Shown piece after piece: positions 63,392-64,000 of a DNA stretch of 64,000 bases. The stretch lies in assembly GCF_001870675.1 (NCBI RefSeq), contig NZ_MEHT01000001.1:124001-188000 (forward strand), given 5' to 3'. The notes beneath the pieces were generated by a model that saw only the letters and a program-made list of their open reading frames with translations, did not search any database and was not told the DNA's origin. Position 1 is the stretch's first letter. Each line of letters starts with the position of its first letter. Source of the stretch: Roseinatronobacter thiooxidans (GTDB taxonomy: Bacteria; Pseudomonadota; Alphaproteobacteria; Rhodobacterales; Rhodobacteraceae). Both the position numbers and the translations under genes were made by a program.

Positions 63392-64000
63392 ATGGGCGCT
63401 GCAACATTATCTGACCTGATGCTGGCACAGCCCATGCGCGCGGGCAGTTTCATTGTCACTGTGTTTGGCGATGTCATCGCCCCGCGCGGCGGCGAGGTCT
63501 GGATCGGCAATCTGATCGAGTTTTGCGCCCCCTTCGGCATTAGCGAAACACTGATCCGCACCGCCGTATCGCGCCTTGTCAGCGCCGAGCAGCTTGCGGG
63601 CCACCGCAAGGGGCGGCGCAGCTTCTACCGCCTGACCAATGCCGCGCGGCTGGAATACCGGCAGGCGGCAGATATCATCTACGGGCAGTCCGAAAACCTG
63701 CCTTGGCGCGTGCTGTTCTTTGCCAAAGGGGCCGCATCTGCACAGATCGAAGGGGCGGGCCTGCATGGATATGTGGCCCTGAATGACACCTGCGCCTTTG
63801 GCCCTGCGCGCGGGCCGGTGCCAGACGGGGCGCTTGCCCTGACAGCCCCCCTTGTCGGGGCGCAGCACCAGATACGCGATTTGGGCGCGGCGCTATGGGG
63901 TCTGGATGCGCTGGCGCAAGAATATCAGGGCTTTCTGGCGCTGGCCGCGCAGATTGAACAGATGGGCCAGCTTCCCCCGCCCGACGCGCTGCAAGCGCGG
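63392..64000 (+). CDS. PaaX-family transcriptional regulator (5' part; continues past the window)
   Basis: The frame is open from the ATG at 63392 to the window end, 203 codons, so the C-terminus is missing. The N-terminal part reads AGSFIVTVFGDVIAPRGGEV, then WIGNLIEFCAPFGISETLIR and TAVSRLVSAEQL, a PaaX-type winged helix. PaaX represses phenylacetate catabolism and is released by phenylacetyl-CoA. AAGGA lies before the ATG. It diverges from the TRAP operon, so it might control the importer; the phenylacetate genes themselves are not seen. Confidence 0.88.
   Translation, partial: MGAATLSDLMLAQPMRAGSFIVTVFGDVIAPRGGEVWIGNLIEFCAPFGISETLIRTAVSRLVSAEQLAGHRKGRRSFYRLTNAARLEYRQAADIIYGQSENLPWRVLFFAKGAASAQIEGAGLHGYVALNDTCAFGPARGPVPDGALALTAPLVGAQHQIRDLGAALWGLDALAQEYQGFLALAAQIEQMGQLPPPDALQAR

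Overview
The window is GC-rich chromosomal DNA of an alphaproteobacterium, most likely a member of the Rhodobacteraceae. Pointers are a petR/petP-type regulator pair, a 318-residue malyl-CoA lyase of the Rhodobacter Mcl1 type, MipZ, a BMP-type nucleoside ABC importer, a DctPQM TRAP importer, TamA/TamB, and palindromic repeats of the CCCCGGA-CTTGA-TCCGGGG kind. I see no insertion sequence, prophage, CRISPR array or rRNA gene. Both ends cut through genes: a large minus-strand Ig-repeat adhesin (1-2235) and a plus-strand PaaX-family regulator (63392-64000).

Layout. (1) 1-2566: 5' part of a surface adhesin and its upstream region. (2) 2567-10054: lolA, then a homogentisate block. maiA diverges from hmgA, fahA, a degenerate metallo-beta-lactamase-fold gene, an FAD monooxygenase and an overlapping small DUF2783 gene. 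The last two resemble a two-component 3-hydroxyphenylacetate 6-hydroxylase, so the block may convert 3-hydroxyphenylacetate through homogentisate to fumarate and acetoacetate. (3) 10226-20081: a phosphopantetheinyl-transferase-like protein without its metal ligands, a small periplasmic protein, a low-molecular-weight phosphatase, a copper-chaperone pair, an enoyl-CoA hydratase/SDR pair, and tamA-tamB. (4) 20274-31768: ahcY, pnp, petP-petR, ilvE, a GST, a Na+/H+ antiporter with a cNMP domain, an N-formylglutamate amidohydrolase, tRNA-Val(GAC), rpmJ and dgkA. (5) 31796-40782: panC-panB, hemF, an HD hydrolase, a type II 3-hydroxyacyl-CoA dehydrogenase, and a four-gene BMP-type ABC importer. (6) 40960-51329: dnaE, a lone DUF3800 gene, mcl1, and a D-amino-acid block (dgcN, dgcA, ilvD, D-amino-acid transaminase). 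(7) 51375-55113: an RTX-like protein with an N-terminal membrane helix and a duplicated module, followed by three small genes. (8) 55297-59762: pyk, ribosomal proteins L35, L20, L19 and L31, mipZ and a small ORF. (9) 59913-64000: a TRAP importer and the PaaX-family regulator.

Most genes are ordinary core metabolism. The points that deserve a second look are: an inverted repeat in the hmgA promoter spacer; the MhaAB-like pair; the PPTase homologue and the MBL protein with lost metal ligands; a dyad filling the spacer of a putative petP promoter; an array of TGCGCAA motifs between mcl1 and dgcN; the D-amino-acid block; the membrane-anchored RTX-like protein; and an unusual ribosomal-protein junction with a structured leader upstream of rplS.

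All calls rest on reading the sequence and on remembered family features; no database search was run.
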